Assembly (NCBI GenBank): GCA_002163085.1
Contig: MAAJ01000001.1
Span: 1-64,000 of the forward strand
From: Methylophaga sp. 42_25_T18
Lineage (GTDB): Bacteria > Pseudomonadota > Gammaproteobacteria > Nitrosococcales > Methylophagaceae
Length of the DNA stretch: 64,000 bases
Direction: 5' to 3'
A program made the translations under genes and the position numbers. This document shows positions 38,807-48,851 of the stretch, piece after piece (position 1 is the stretch's first letter; each line of letters starts with the position of its first letter). The notes beneath the pieces were generated by a model, which saw nothing but the letters and a program-made list of their open reading frames with translations, was not told the origin of the DNA and ran no database searches.

Positions 38807-40939
38807 ATGACTTCAATTTCTCGGGATAGTCTTCAGTGGCAATCAGCGGTAAATACCTTTACCAGTATCATTATTTCGGGCTTGGTCACTATCCTAGTCG
38901 CGGGATATATCACCTATACACAATTCAATGATATTCAGCTAGATCAAGTAGATTTATTTATCTATGTAGGCATCGCCATTGCGATTTTATTAGTTTTGGC
39001 GGCACTGTTTGCTGCTCGTAGCTATATTGAATTATCTCGTCCACTCGAACACCTTGAACAGATCACTCAATCCTTACCTTTACTCTCATCAAAAAAATAC
39101 AATGACACCAGAAACGCACTCAAGCAGCTAGAGAGTAAATCTCAGCACCGAGAGATCAATCAATTACATTTTGCCACTTTGCAACTAACCAGCGTATTAG
39201 AAAAGCTTGATGCTAATGTCAATCAACGTTCTGACGTTATTCGAGCTCAAAACGAAGTGCTGGAACATGAGCGTGACTTTATCAAAAGCCTACTGGATAC
39301 CGCTCAACTGATTATCTTCACCATCGATGAAGATTTTGAAATCACTTTATTTAACGATTTTGCTGAAAAAGTCACGGGGTATAAAGAAACTGACATGCTT
39401 AATACGCCAGTATCCCGTATGTTTCCAGCGGGCAACTGGACTGAAGCACAGTCCTATTTCAAAGAGTTGCTTGCCAACAACCTTCCTATTGCTCAGCAAG
39501 ATGCTGAACTTATCGATGTCGAGGACCATATTAAAGAGATTTCGTGGTTACATTCACGTATAGAAGGGATGAGCGATAATGCAGTAATCTTGTCAGTCGG
39601 CTTGGATATGACTGAGAAAAAAGCTGCCGAAAAACGCATCGTCTGGATGGCTGAACATGATCCGCTTACCGACTTATCTAACCGTCGAAAATTCACTGAC
39701 GATTTTGAAAAATCCTTACAAACAGCCATCCGCTACCAACATAATAATGCTTTATTATTCCTTGATTTGGACCAGTTCAAAGACATCAATGACACCAGTG
39801 GTCATAAAGCCGGCGATGATTTATTAAAAGCTGTGGCCAAAACCTTACAAAAAGTCACCCGTTTTACCGATCTTGTGGCCCGTTTAGGCGGTGATGAGTT
39901 TGCCGTATTAATTCCAGAAACAGATGATGAAGGCACAACAATCTTAGCGAAGAAAATTCTGGAGGAATTATCACTTATTCAATTGCAATATGGGGCCGTC
40001 AAACATAAAGTCTCGGCGAGTATCGGCATCGTACACTTTCCTCTTCTCGATGCCTCCATCCATGAATTATTAGGTTTTGCCGATTTGGCCATGTATAAAG
40101 CCAAATCAAGTGGCAAGGGAACCTATCATACCTTCTCCGTCGACGATCAAACACAGGAACAATTAGAAACCCGCGTATTCTGGAAACATCAAATAGAAGA
40201 GGCGCTAGAAAATAATAGTTTCATCTTAAATTTTCAACCTATATTGGATATTAAATCCAATACGATTCGCCATTATGAAGTGCTGATCCGCATGCGAGAT
40301 ACTCAAACCGGTGAAATCCGCATGCCTGGAAAGTTCATCCAAATTGCTGAAGAGGCGGGCCTAATTCATAGCATCGATCATTATGTGTTACGCCACGCCA
40401 TGATGAAGATGGCCAGCCTACAAAAACAAGGGACCGACGTAACATTTGCTATCAATTTATCCGGCTCAGTCGTTGATGATCCTGTGGTATTGCCTTTAAT
40501 AAAACAATTGATCAAGAAACATGGTGTCAAGCCCGAAAACTTGATCTTTGAAGTCACGGAAACATCAGCCGTATCCAATATGCAACAAGCCAAAAAATTG
40601 ATGGACGCCATTAAAGTATTGGGCTGTAGATTCTCATTAGATGATTTTGGAGTCGGCTTTTCATCCTTCAATTACATGCGAGAACTTCCTGTCGACATCA
40701 TCAAAATCGATGGCATCTTCATCAAAGACTTGGACAAAAATGCCGATGATCAACTGTTTGTCAAAGCATTAATTGATGTGGCTAAAGGCCTCGGTAGAAA
40801 AACTGTGGCTGAATTTGTCGAAAACAAGGAGATATTAAGCCTACTAAAAAAATATGGGGTTGATTATGCTCAAGGTTATTATATTGGTCGCCCTGAAAAT
40901 GAAATACTTGGCAGCAGCGACTGGAACCACCCAACTTAA
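38807..40939 (+). CDS. Membrane PAS-GGDEF-EAL cyclic-di-GMP enzyme
   Basis: The 710-aa product has two membrane helices (about 17-35 and 52-70), a coiled coil, a PAS domain (about 155-270), a GGDEF domain with intact GGDEF at 361-365, and an EAL domain. The inhibitory I-site RFTD is at 352-355. The EAL motif reads EVL (491-493) with the DDFG acidic pair at 612-613 and a later conserved Glu (AEFVE), so both halves could be active. AAGGA at 38790-38794 suits either GTG 38798 (3 nt) or ATG 38807 (12 nt); I use the ATG. It ends 3 nt before the convergent formate channel gene. Confidence 0.93.
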   Translation: MTSISRDSLQWQSAVNTFTSIIISGLVTILVAGYITYTQFNDIQLDQVDLFIYVGIAIAILLVLAALFAARSYIELSRPLEHLEQITQSLPLLSSKKYNDTRNALKQLESKSQHREINQLHFATLQLTSVLEKLDANVNQRSDVIRAQNEVLEHERDFIKSLLDTAQLIIFTIDEDFEITLFNDFAEKVTGYKETDMLNTPVSRMFPAGNWTEAQSYFKELLANNLPIAQQDAELIDVEDHIKEISWLHSRIEGMSDNAVILSVGLDMTEKKAAEKRIVWMAEHDPLTDLSNRRKFTDDFEKSLQTAIRYQHNNALLFLDLDQFKDINDTSGHKAGDDLLKAVAKTLQKVTRFTDLVARLGGDEFAVLIPETDDEGTTILAKKILEELSLIQLQYGAVKHKVSASIGIVHFPLLDASIHELLGFADLAMYKAKSSGKGTYHTFSVDDQTQEQLETRVFWKHQIEEALENNSFILNFQPILDIKSNTIRHYEVLIRMRDTQTGEIRMPGKFIQIAEEAGLIHSIDHYVLRHAMMKMASLQKQGTDVTFAINLSGSVVDDPVVLPLIKQLIKKHGVKPENLIFEVTETSAVSNMQQAKKLMDAIKVLGCRFSLDDFGVGFSSFNYMRELPVDIIKIDGIFIKDLDKNADDQLFVKALIDVAKGLGRKTVAEFVENKEILSLLKKYGVDYAQGYYIGRPENEILGSSDWNHPT

Positions 40940-40942
40940 TCC

Positions 40943-41800
40943 TTATTTAAGTAAGCCCTCGTCTTGCCCATAGAGGTAGACGATATAATACGCCATGGCA
41001 ACCATCACTGCCCCGCCTAAAATATTGCCCAAGGTAACCGGGATAATATTATTTATCAGACCATCAATATTAAGTGGCGCCAAAGCTTCAGCTGATAAAC
41101 CACTCGCCGCTACAATCTCAGGGTTTAAAGCTGCAACCATCGCCATCGGAATCATAAACATATTAGCTATACAGTGCTCAAAGCCCATTGCAACAAAAGC
41201 AGAAATAGGAAATATCACCGCAAAGACCTTATCAGTCACTGTTCTTGAGGCATACACCATCCAACTAGCCAGACAGACTAACGCATTGCAAAAAATGCCT
41301 CTAACAAATGCTTCGCTGCTTGATAAGCTTGCTTTTGTTAGGCCTATCTTTAAGGCGGTTACACCAACAGCATGATGTGCCTCATCTAAAAAACCTGAAG
41401 TAAAAACTAAATATACGGTTATCAATGCACCCAGTGCATTTCCAATATAAACCAAGGTCCAGTTTGCTAGTATCCGCTTAGTAGAAACACAACCTTTTGC
41501 CCAAGCCATCACGATCAAGTTATTACCAGTGAATAATTCACCACCAGCGATAACCACCAGCATAAACCCCAAAGAAAACGCTATGCCACCTAACATTTTT
41601 GCAGCGCCATAGGCATCACTAGGATTAGTCATCACCACGGTGTAATACATGGCACCGAGCGAAATAAATGCCCCGGCCATTAATGATAAGACTATCAATG
41701 GCAAAAAAGGCGTTTCAGCTTTACTTATACCAAGTGTTTTTACTTTATCCGCAACTTGCGCAGGAGTGAATGCATCAGCAAACGTGCCATTTGTAGACAT
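40943..41800 (-). CDS. Formate/nitrite channel (FNT family)
   Basis: The 285-aa product is a six-helix FNT pentamer subunit, with the FNT motif region GGELFTGNNLIVMAWAKG and the FGFEHC-like VAMGFEHCIANMFMIPMAMV that holds the pore histidine. The family moves formate, nitrite or hydrosulfide. Formate is favoured by the formate-using fhs in the same window; nitrite is possible given the NO/nitrate genes. It is a single gene. Confidence 0.88.
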   Translation of the reverse strand: MSTNGTFADAFTPAQVADKVKTLGISKAETPFLPLIVLSLMAGAFISLGAMYYTVVMTNPSDAYGAAKMLGGIAFSLGFMLVVIAGGELFTGNNLIVMAWAKGCVSTKRILANWTLVYIGNALGALITVYLVFTSGFLDEAHHAVGVTALKIGLTKASLSSSEAFVRGIFCNALVCLASWMVYASRTVTDKVFAVIFPISAFVAMGFEHCIANMFMIPMAMVAALNPEIVAASGLSAEALAPLNIDGLINNIIPVTLGNILGGAVMVAMAYYIVYLYGQDEGLLK

Positions 41801-41900
41801 AAGTTAGAGAGTCTTCTACTAGATAATGAAGAAATTAATTATACCAAGTTCATTGTCTCCACACTAAACAAAAAACGTTTATAACTATCCAATTATTCTT

Positions 41901-44474
41901 TTATTTACTAAAGCTTAATTCGCCGTCATTTACATCAACTTTTATCTGATCGCCCGAGTCAAAATGACCTGATAATATGTCTTGTGCCAGTGTGTTTTCT
42001 AGTTGATTTTGGATGACCCGTTTCAACGGTCTAGCACCATATACCGGATCAAAACCAGCGTCTGTAATCAAGTCTAAAGCAGTATCACTTACTTCCAGCC
42101 CCATACCTCGCTCAGCCAAACGTTGGTGTAACTGAGTTAACTGAATATTCGCAATGGCGTGAATTTGATCGCGTAGCAAGGGATGAAATACCACCACATC
42201 ATCTACACGATTAATAAACTCTGGACGAAAATGTTGCGTAACCGTTTCCATTACGGCTGACTTCATCTGTTCATATTGTTCTTCACCGGCTAATTCTTGA
42301 ATCAAGTTCGAGCCTAAGTTTGAGGTCATCACTATCACGGTATTACGAAAATCAACCGTGCGACCTTGACCATCGGTTAAGCGACCATCATCCAACACCT
42401 GTAACAAAATATTAAACACATCTGGATGCGCCTTTTCAATTTCATCTAACAAAATGACTGAATACGGTTTGCGGCGTACGGCTTCGGTTAAATAGCCGCC
42501 TTCTTCATAACCGACATAACCCGGCGGCGCACCCACCAACCTTGCTACCGAATGTTTTTCCATAAACTCAGACATATCAATGCGTACCATCGCTTCTTCG
42601 GTATCAAACAAGAAGGTCGCCAAGGCTTTACATAATTCCGTTTTACCGACTCCGGTCGGGCCAAGGAATAAGAATGAGCCATTCGGTCGGTTTGGATCGG
42701 ACAATCCCGCACGAGAACGACGGATCGCATTAGCAACCGAAGTGACCGCCTCATCCTGGCCGATCACACGTTCATGTAAGGCCTCATCCATTTTTAATAG
42801 TTTGTCCCGTTCTCCTTCCAACATTTTAGATACAGGTATGCCGGTCCACTTAGAAACCACTTCAGCAATTTCTTCTTCACCAACTTTATTACGTAATAAG
42901 CTAAAGTCCTGCATTTCAGCTTGTGCCGCCATATCCAGTTGTTTTTCCAACGCTGGAATCTTGCCATATTGCAGTTCGGACATTCTGGCCAAATCACCAT
43001 TTCGGTTGGCCATTTCTAATTCCATCCGTGCTTTTTCTAAGTTTTCCTTAATATTTTGACTGCCATGTAAGGCTGCTTTTTCGGCCTTCCATATTTCTTC
43101 CAGATCGGTGTATTCACGCGCTAACTTTTTCATCTCTTTTTCTAAGATAGCTAACCGTCTTTTTGAGGCGTCATCTGATTCTTTTTGCAAGGCAACTCGT
43201 TCAATTTTCAATTGAATCAATCGTCGCTCCATCCGATCTAAGGATTCCGGTTTAGAATCAATTTCCATGCGAATACGACTGGCAGCTTCATCAATCAAAT
43301 CGATGGCTTTATCAGGCAACATCCGATCGGTAATGTAACGATAAGATAGGGTGGCTGCTGCCACGATTGCAGGATCGGTAATATCAACCCCATGATGCAC
43401 TTCGTAACGCTCGCTTAAACCACGTAAAATACCAATGGTATCTTCCACCGAAGGTTCGCCCACCTGCACTTTTTGAAAACGTCGCTCTAAAGCCCCATCC
43501 TTTTCTACATACTTCCGATACTCATCTAATGTGGTCGCCCCAATGCAATGCAACTCACCTCGAGCCAAAGCAGGCTTAAGCATATTGCCGGCATCCATGG
43601 CACCTTCTGCTTTACCTGCACCCACCATGGTATGAATTTCATCAATAAACAAAATAATTTGCCCTTCTTGCTTGGACAAGTCTTTTAATACCGCTTTTAA
43701 CCGTTCTTCAAACTCTCCTCTGAACTTTGCTCCCGCAATCAAGGCGCCCATATCCAGTGATAATAAACGTTTATGTTTCATGCCTTCCGGCACTTCTCCA
43801 TTAATAATACGTTGTGCCAGACCTTCCGCTATCGCTGTTTTACCCACACCCGGCTCACCAATCAATACGGGGTTATTTTTAGTCCGACGTTGTAATACTT
43901 GAATGGTCCGACGAATTTCATCATCGCGTCCTATCACCGGATCCAACTTACCCTGTTCAGCTTGTGCCGTTAAATCTATGGTATATTTTTCCAATGCTTG
44001 TCGTTGTTCTTCAGCATTCGGATCCGTCACTTTTTCTCCCCCACGCAGCTTCTCAATGGCGAGTCCCAAATTAGATTTATTCGCCCCGTGTTGGCGTAAC
44101 ACATCACCCGTTTTAGTTTTGTCCGTGACCATCGCCAACACAAATAATTCGCTGGAGATATATTGGTCTTGACGTTTTTGGGACAACTTATCACTCTGGT
44201 TTAATAAACGGACCAAGTCTTGTGAGACATGAATATTACCGGCATGGTCTTCAACATTGGCAAAACGATTTAATTGATTTTCTAAATCTTCTTCATAAGC
44301 AACAACATCAACACCGCTTTGAGCTAATAAGGGCTTGACCGTTCCAGATTGTTGTTGCAGCAAGGCCAACATAAGATGAGCAGGTTCAATAAACTGGTGG
44401 TCACGGCCTACGGCCATGCTCTGAGCAGCATCTAAAGCTTGTTGGAACTTACTGGTAAATTTATCGACTTGCAT
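41901..44474 (-). CDS. clpB: Chaperone ClpB (disaggregase)
   Basis: ClpB rescues proteins from aggregates with DnaK. The 857-aa product has the N-terminal repeat domain (1-145), AAA-1 with Walker A GEPGVGKT, the coiled-coil M domain (about 405-525, rich in Glu/Lys/Leu), and AAA-2 with [30 protein letters not shown] and [19 protein letters not shown] complete the match. A sigma-32 promoter sits 34 nt upstream. Confidence 0.97.
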   Translation of the reverse strand: MQVDKFTSKFQQALDAAQSMAVGRDHQFIEPAHLMLALLQQQSGTVKPLLAQSGVDVVAYEEDLENQLNRFANVEDHAGNIHVSQDLVRLLNQSDKLSQKRQDQYISSELFVLAMVTDKTKTGDVLRQHGANKSNLGLAIEKLRGGEKVTDPNAEEQRQALEKYTIDLTAQAEQGKLDPVIGRDDEIRRTIQVLQRRTKNNPVLIGEPGVGKTAIAEGLAQRIINGEVPEGMKHKRLLSLDMGALIAGAKFRGEFEERLKAVLKDLSKQEGQIILFIDEIHTMVGAGKAEGAMDAGNMLKPALARGELHCIGATTLDEYRKYVEKDGALERRFQKVQVGEPSVEDTIGILRGLSERYEVHHGVDITDPAIVAAATLSYRYITDRMLPDKAIDLIDEAASRIRMEIDSKPESLDRMERRLIQLKIERVALQKESDDASKRRLAILEKEMKKLAREYTDLEEIWKAEKAALHGSQNIKENLEKARMELEMANRNGDLARMSELQYGKIPALEKQLDMAAQAEMQDFSLLRNKVGEEEIAEVVSKWTGIPVSKMLEGERDKLLKMDEALHERVIGQDEAVTSVANAIRRSRAGLSDPNRPNGSFLFLGPTGVGKTELCKALATFLFDTEEAMVRIDMSEFMEKHSVARLVGAPPGYVGYEEGGYLTEAVRRKPYSVILLDEIEKAHPDVFNILLQVLDDGRLTDGQGRTVDFRNTVIVMTSNLGSNLIQELAGEEQYEQMKSAVMETVTQHFRPEFINRVDDVVVFHPLLRDQIHAIANIQLTQLHQRLAERGMGLEVSDTALDLITDAGFDPVYGARPLKRVIQNQLENTLAQDILSGHFDSGDQIKVDVNDGELSFSK

Positions 44475-44507
44475 CCCTGATCCCCATTAAAATCTGTGTT
44501 AGTTATC

Positions 44508-44535
44508 ACATGGGGGGAACTGAATAAATATCAAG
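44508..44535 (-). promoter_or_regulatory. Heat-shock (sigma-32) promoter of clpB
   Basis: On the minus strand CTTGATA (44529-44535) and CCCCATGT (44508-44515) are 13 nt apart, six of seven and eight of eight bases of the sigma-32 consensus (CTTGAAA and CCCCATNT). The clpB ATG is 34 nt beyond the -10 end. Confidence 0.85.
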
Positions 44536-44556
44536 ACAGGAACAACCCTGCTTGAT

Positions 44557-45234
44557 TTAGCCCCTCATACTTGCTGGCGTTTCAATAGCCAGCGTAATGT
44601 CTGCTATACAGGATACTAACTGTTCTGGCTGACAAGATATTGCCTCATTCAAGGTTAATATGACATGGCTGGGAATAATAGGTGCTAATGCTACTGTCCC
44701 TTGTGCACCTATACCATCAATTCTAACCGGATAGATTGTCGCTTCAGACCACGCAGCCAAACGGGCGACACCCCCTTTAATTTTTCGCGGAGGATCCGAG
44801 TCTAAATGGATTTTTCCATGTGGAAACAAGGCGACCACTTCGCCAGCTTGTAATGCTCGCAATGCTTGTCTTAATGCAAGTTCTGGTTTGCCATGCCGAT
44901 CAACAGGAATACAACCCGAAGCTTTAAATAACCAGTGCAAAACCGGTCGCTCGTATTCTTCTCGGGCAATTAAAAATCGTAGTGGTCGTCGGCTAGCTGC
45001 AATCAATAAAAAGGGATCGAGACCTGAGACATGATTGGCCACAACGATGGCTGCACCTGAATCCGGGAGGGGAATTTCTGTTGTGGGCAATCGATGTATG
45101 TATTTGCATAACAGTCGCACTAAACCGTCAATCCAATTTACGGTAGGGCCCCCCCAGTCGACCTTCGACGCTTTGTGACCACTATAAATAACGAAGGCTA
45201 TTACCATCGAAATGATAATAAACCACCACATCAT
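44557..45234 (-). CDS. 1-acyl-glycerol-phosphate acyltransferase-like protein (PlsC family)
   Basis: The 225-aa product has an N-terminal membrane helix (WWFIIISMVIAFVIYSG) and the acyltransferase motif NHVSGLDPF (NHxxxxD). A second block, ALFPHGKIHLD, replaces the usual FPEG. Such enzymes acylate lysophosphatidate or ornithine lipids; the substrate is unknown. ATG overlaps the stop of the upstream yciO-like gene (TAATG). Confidence 0.82.
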   Translation of the reverse strand: MMWWFIIISMVIAFVIYSGHKASKVDWGGPTVNWIDGLVRLLCKYIHRLPTTEIPLPDSGAAIVVANHVSGLDPFLLIAASRRPLRFLIAREEYERPVLHWLFKASGCIPVDRHGKPELALRQALRALQAGEVVALFPHGKIHLDSDPPRKIKGGVARLAAWSEATIYPVRIDGIGAQGTVALAPIIPSHVILTLNEAISCQPEQLVSCIADITLAIETPASMRG

Positions 45235-45857
45235 TAAGCCTCAAATGGTGACGGATCACCCATGCCTACTCGTACAACTTCAGGCATATCATCAACAACC
45301 TCAATAACCGTTGTCGGTTCCGATCCACAAAAACCACCATCAATCACTAGATCCACCTGCTTTCCGATTTGATCAATAATATCTTCAGCATCGGTCATCG
45401 GCAGATCTTCACCCGGCAGTATCAACGTTGAACTCATTAATGGTTCATTCAGTTCTTCTAATAATGCTAAAGCAATGGTGTTGTCAGGAATGCGTAAGCC
45501 AATGCTTTTACGTTTGGCATGTTGTAAACGGCGAGGGACTTCTTTGGTCGCTGGCAGAATAAAGGTATAGGGCCCTGGTGTATGCGTTTTGATCATCCGA
45601 AATACCGCATTATTGACTTGTGAATAAAGTGATATTTCTGATAAGTCGCGACAAACCAAGGTAAAGTTATGATCATCATCAAGTTGACGAAGACGTCGAA
45701 TTTTATCCATCGCCGCCTTATCACCTATGTGGCAGCCTAAGGCATAACCTGAATCAGTTGGATAAACAACTAAACCTCCCTTACGAATGATCTCGCAGGC
45801 TTGTTTAATAAGACGTTTCTGCGGGTTTTCTGGATGAATGTTAAACAACTGACTCAT
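45234..45857 (-). CDS. yciO: YciO/Sua5 family protein (threonylcarbamoyl-AMP synthase-like)
   Basis: The 207-aa product has the YrdC/Sua5 fold with YPTDSGYALGC, RLRQLDDDHNFTLVCRDLSE and TPGPYTFILPATKEVPRRLQ, and fits the YciO branch more than TsaC. Sua5/TsaC makes the threonylcarbamoyl-AMP used in tRNA t6A; YciO's own role is less clear. It is coupled to the acyltransferase gene. Confidence 0.88.
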   Translation of the reverse strand: MSQLFNIHPENPQKRLIKQACEIIRKGGLVVYPTDSGYALGCHIGDKAAMDKIRRLRQLDDDHNFTLVCRDLSEISLYSQVNNAVFRMIKTHTPGPYTFILPATKEVPRRLQHAKRKSIGLRIPDNTIALALLEELNEPLMSSTLILPGEDLPMTDAEDIIDQIGKQVDLVIDGGFCGSEPTTVIEVVDDMPEVVRVGMGDPSPFEA

Positions 45858-45935
45858 GAACTTAGCCTATAACGATTTTCTTGCATATTTACGCCTTATT
45901 ACCTTTGCTAGATTGAACGGCTGCACACTATTATT

Positions 45936-46355
45936 TTAAGACAAATTAACTTTAACTTTCTGACACAGTGAAATTAACTGTTTTGCTTCGGCATCACTCA
46001 GCCCCGTAGCACATAAAGCTTGCTTCGCAACCACGTCACCTTGGGTTACTAATGAACGTCCTGTTTTCGTTAAGGCAATATTTTTCTGACGCTCATCACC
46101 TTCAACAAACTTACGGGAAACATAACCTAATGACTCTAATCGTTTTAACAACGGCGTCATCGTCGCTTTACTCAAACCTATCGTCATCGCCAGTTTGGTA
46201 ACCGAAACCTGATCCTTCTGCCACAGTGCCATCATCACTACAAACTGAGGGTACGTTAGATTTAGTGGGGATAATAATGATTTATATGCCTGCGTAACTA
46301 TATTGGATGTCGAATATAAGGTGTAGCAAACTTGCTCATCAAATATAGGGCCCAT
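45936..46355 (-). CDS. OhrR-like MarR family regulator (two-Cys type)
   Basis: The 139-aa product has the OhrR start FDEQVCYTLYSTSNIVTQAY, with redox cysteine C10 and tyrosines at 11 and 14, and the recognition stretch GLSKATMTPLLKRLESLGYV. C10 and C115 are 105 residues apart, the same distance as C22 and C127 of the two-Cys Xanthomonas OhrR as I recall it. OhrR repressors respond to organic peroxides and usually control ohr; no ohr is nearby. AGGAG precedes the ATG at 46355. It is divergent from a small exported protein, with a palindrome over that gene's promoter. Confidence 0.85.
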   Translation of the reverse strand: MGPIFDEQVCYTLYSTSNIVTQAYKSLLSPLNLTYPQFVVMMALWQKDQVSVTKLAMTIGLSKATMTPLLKRLESLGYVSRKFVEGDERQKNIALTKTGRSLVTQGDVVAKQALCATGLSDAEAKQLISLCQKVKVNLS

Positions 46356-46387
46356 TATTCTCCTCTCTCCACAACATAAATTTTAGA

Positions 46388-46430
46388 TTGACACAGTATA
46401 CAGACATCCATACAATTCGCGCACGAATGA
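46388..46430 (+). promoter_or_regulatory. Strong promoter overlapped by a candidate OhrR-like operator
   Basis: TTGACA (46388-46393) and TACAAT (46411-46416) are 17 nt apart, a near-consensus sigma-70 promoter for the small exported gene. The interrupted palindrome ATTCG-CGCA-CGAAT (46415-46428), starting with the TACAATT typical of OhrR half-sites, covers the -10. Repressor binding there would shut the promoter; that is inference. A weak hairpin AGCC/GGCT followed by six Ts at about 46441-46462 lies in the leader. Confidence 0.55.
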
Positions 46431-46480
46431 TTTGGAGACGAGCCATCGTACGCGGCTTTTTTAACCTAGAGGAAATAATG

Positions 46481-46789
46481 ATGTCTAAACTACTTGCAAG
46501 CGTAACAACTCTAGCAATACTATTTTTATCTACTGCCACTATTGCTGATGACCATAAAGCTAAATCGGCAGACTATATGCCTTCACTAATAACTGCTACA
46601 CCTTTGGAAGGAAGACAACTCGCGATCCTGATGGTGAGAAAAACAATTGGTACGATTCAACGTGATGGCGAAGCAAAACATCGTGTTCGTAAAATCTATG
46701 CTGAAGATCCAATGATGTTAATGCGTGCTGCTGAGTTAGTTGCAATGGAGTTCAAAGTCATTGCCGAAGCTAATAACTACTGGAAATAA
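46481..46789 (+). CDS. Small exported protein of unknown function
   Basis: This 102-aa product has a signal peptide (SKLLASVTTLAILFLSTATI, cleavage near ADDHK) and a mature part of about 77 residues with no cysteine and a predicted helical, mixed-charge sequence (GRQLAILMVRKTIGTIQRDG). I do not recognise the family. An ATG at 46478 precedes the one at 46481; AGGA lies 4 or 7 nt upstream. It has a strong promoter and faces an OhrR-like regulator, which suggests a stress role. Confidence 0.7.
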   Translation: MSKLLASVTTLAILFLSTATIADDHKAKSADYMPSLITATPLEGRQLAILMVRKTIGTIQRDGEAKHRVRKIYAEDPMMLMRAAELVAMEFKVIAEANNYWK

Positions 46790-46793
46790 AGCA

Positions 46794-47621
46794 TCACCAT
46801 GTAGACCAGATTGGCGTTACATTTTCGGGAAGGGGCGCTAGTCGCCCCAACTCTACCCATGAGTTATCAGGGGTGTGAAAGTCAGAGCCTCGTGATGCCA
46901 TTAACTCCAACTTTTCGGTTAATCGCGCCAAAGTTTTAATCTCTTCCGGATGTTGTCGGCCAGACACTACTTCAAGTGCAGCGCCACCCATCTCTTTAAA
47001 TTCAGTGCTTAAACGACGTAATTTAGTAGCTGTCATTTTATATCTAGCAGGGTGAGCAATCACGGCCTGTCCTCCGGCAGCATTAATCCAACTCATCGCA
47101 TCTTCTAGACTAGCCCATTGCCCCGGCACATAGCCTGGCTTGTTTCTAACAAGGTAACGTTTAAAAACATCATTGTTATCTTTAGCTAAGCCTTGTTCCA
47201 CTAAAAACTGGGCAAAATGTAAACGCCCTAACATTACATCGGAAGCATACTTGCGAGCTCCGTCTAATGCCCCTTCTATACCCGCTTTAGCTAGACGTTT
47301 AGCAATTTCTTCTGCACGGCCAACACGATAATCTCGTAACTTAGTCAAACCCTGCTGCAATTGTTGATTCTTGATATCAATGCCTAAGCCTACAATATGT
47401 ACGGTCTTGCTGCCCCAGGTCACTGATAATTCAACACCTGCAATTAAATCAAGATCGGTTCCCTGAGCGGCTTTTTTTGCGGCCTCAATACCTTCGGTGC
47501 CATCATGATCGGTCAGCGCCAATACCTCAACATTATGCTCAATGGCACGAGCAATTAACGCTTCTGGTGTTAAGGAGCCATCTGATGCAGTTGAGTGCGA
47601 ATGTAAGTCATAACAAGTCAT
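46794..47621 (-). CDS. rnm: PHP-domain RNase AM / 3',5'-nucleotide phosphatase (YciV, TrpH)
   Basis: The 275-aa product has the PHP metal motifs YDLHSHSTASDGSL, ALTDHDGTEG and RGSDFH. YciV/TrpH-type enzymes trim 5' ends of short RNAs and dephosphorylate 3',5'-bisphosphonucleotides. It is divergent from yciB. Confidence 0.92.
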   Translation of the reverse strand: MTCYDLHSHSTASDGSLTPEALIARAIEHNVEVLALTDHDGTEGIEAAKKAAQGTDLDLIAGVELSVTWGSKTVHIVGLGIDIKNQQLQQGLTKLRDYRVGRAEEIAKRLAKAGIEGALDGARKYASDVMLGRLHFAQFLVEQGLAKDNNDVFKRYLVRNKPGYVPGQWASLEDAMSWINAAGGQAVIAHPARYKMTATKLRRLSTEFKEMGGAALEVVSGRQHPEEIKTLARLTEKLELMASRGSDFHTPDNSWVELGRLAPLPENVTPIWSTW

Positions 47622-47675
47622 ACTGGCTATTTTACGTTAGAATGCCGGTTATTACTGTTAAAACTAGAATTTGAG

Positions 47676-48269
47676 ATGAAACTATTTTTTGATTTTTTAC
47701 CTATTGTCCTTTTTTTCCTTGCCTATAAATTTGGTGGCGGTATCTACCACTGGGATGGTCAGGAGTATGTGGTTCAGGGCATTTATGCTGCCACAGCTGT
47801 CATGATCGTTGCGACTATTTTGCAAACCAGCTATTCATGGTTGCGTCATGGTAAAGTCGAAAAGTCTCACTTAATCACCTTAGTGTTGGTCTTAGTCCTT
47901 GGTGGCGCCACTCTGTGGTTGCAGAACCCTAACTTTATTAAATGGAAACCCACCGCGGTGAATTGGCTGTTTGCCTTAGCCTTTGCCGGTGCCCATCTAT
48001 TCACCGATAAGACCTTACTAGAACGTATGATGGCTGAACATATCCAGTTGCCAGCGGTTATCTGGTTCCGTCTAAATATTGCCTGGATCTTGTTTTTTAT
48101 GATGTCTGGCTTAGCCAACCTTTATGTTGCGTTTAACTTTGATGAAGCAACCTGGGTTAACTTCAAACTGTTTGGCTTACTGGGTTTAACCATTATTTTT
48201 ATCATCGCTCAATCCATCTATCTCGCTAAGCACGCCGTTGAAGTTCCCAACTCCAGCAAGGATGTCTAA
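47676..48269 (+). CDS. yciB: Inner-membrane septation protein YciB (IspZ)
   Basis: YciB is a five-helix inner-membrane protein connected with envelope integrity and septation. The 197-aa product begins [20 protein letters not shown] and has [14 protein letters not shown] and [20 protein letters not shown], all family traits. It lies one base before yciI. Confidence 0.94.
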   Translation: MKLFFDFLPIVLFFLAYKFGGGIYHWDGQEYVVQGIYAATAVMIVATILQTSYSWLRHGKVEKSHLITLVLVLVLGGATLWLQNPNFIKWKPTAVNWLFALAFAGAHLFTDKTLLERMMAEHIQLPAVIWFRLNIAWILFFMMSGLANLYVAFNFDEATWVNFKLFGLLGLTIIFIIAQSIYLAKHAVEVPNSSKDV

Positions 48270-48270
48270 C

Positions 48271-48570
48271 ATGTTGTATGCCATTATTAGTGAAGATGTT
48301 GAAAACAGTCTGCCATTACGTATGGGAGCTAGACCCGCCCATATAGAGCGCTTGCAAGAATTACAACAACAAGGTCGGCTGATTCTAGCTGGACCGCACC
48401 CAGCTATCGATGATGAACAGCCGGGGGAAGATGGTTTTTCCGGTAGCTTGGTGGTTGCTGAATTCAACGATCTACCTGCTGCACAAGCTTGGGCTGATGC
48501 CGACCCTTATATTGCTGCCGGTGTTTATGCCAAAGTCACCGTCAAACCCTTTAAAAAAGTATTACCGTGA
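48271..48570 (+). CDS. yciI: YciI family protein
   Basis: The 99-aa product has the YciI ferredoxin-like fold with [20 protein letters not shown], the central [20 protein letters not shown] and [13 protein letters not shown] near the end. The His and Asp usually called catalytic are present. The function is uncertain (a possible dehydrochlorinase-like role). ATG 48271 has AAGGA about 8 nt upstream. Its stop overlaps the next start (GTGA). Confidence 0.9.
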   Translation: MLYAIISEDVENSLPLRMGARPAHIERLQELQQQGRLILAGPHPAIDDEQPGEDGFSGSLVVAEFNDLPAAQAWADADPYIAAGVYAKVTVKPFKKVLP

Positions 48571-48839
48571 CCGATACAACCGACGCATTAACAACTGCAT
48601 TAGCGGCTTTAAACCCCAGTCATCTAGACATTCAAGATGACAGTGCTCTACATGCAGGTCATGCCGGAAATACCGGCGGCAGCCACTACACTGTGATTAT
48701 TGTCAGTGATGCCTTTAATAATTTGCCGCTGATTAAACGACATCGCTTGGTTTATGACGCTGTAGGCAGCTTAATGGATCAAGCAATTCATGCATTGAGC
48801 ATTCAAGCCAAAACATCGGCCGAGTACGAGCCGAAATGA
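48567..48839 (+). CDS. BolA family protein
   Basis: The 90-aa product has the BolA signature [20 protein letters not shown] with the conserved H and FNN, and [13 protein letters not shown]. BolA proteins work with monothiol glutaredoxins in iron-sulphur or redox control. It starts with GTG at 48567, overlapping the yciI stop, so it is coupled to it. Confidence 0.9.
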   Translation: MTDTTDALTTALAALNPSHLDIQDDSALHAGHAGNTGGSHYTVIIVSDAFNNLPLIKRHRLVYDAVGSLMDQAIHALSIQAKTSAEYEPK

Positions 48840-48851
48840 TACTAATAAGTC

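Noticed and set aside
36938-40943. A chemotaxis/c-di-GMP operon
   Set aside because: cheR, the SDR, the GGDEF-EAL gene and the formate channel alternate in orientation and are separate units.
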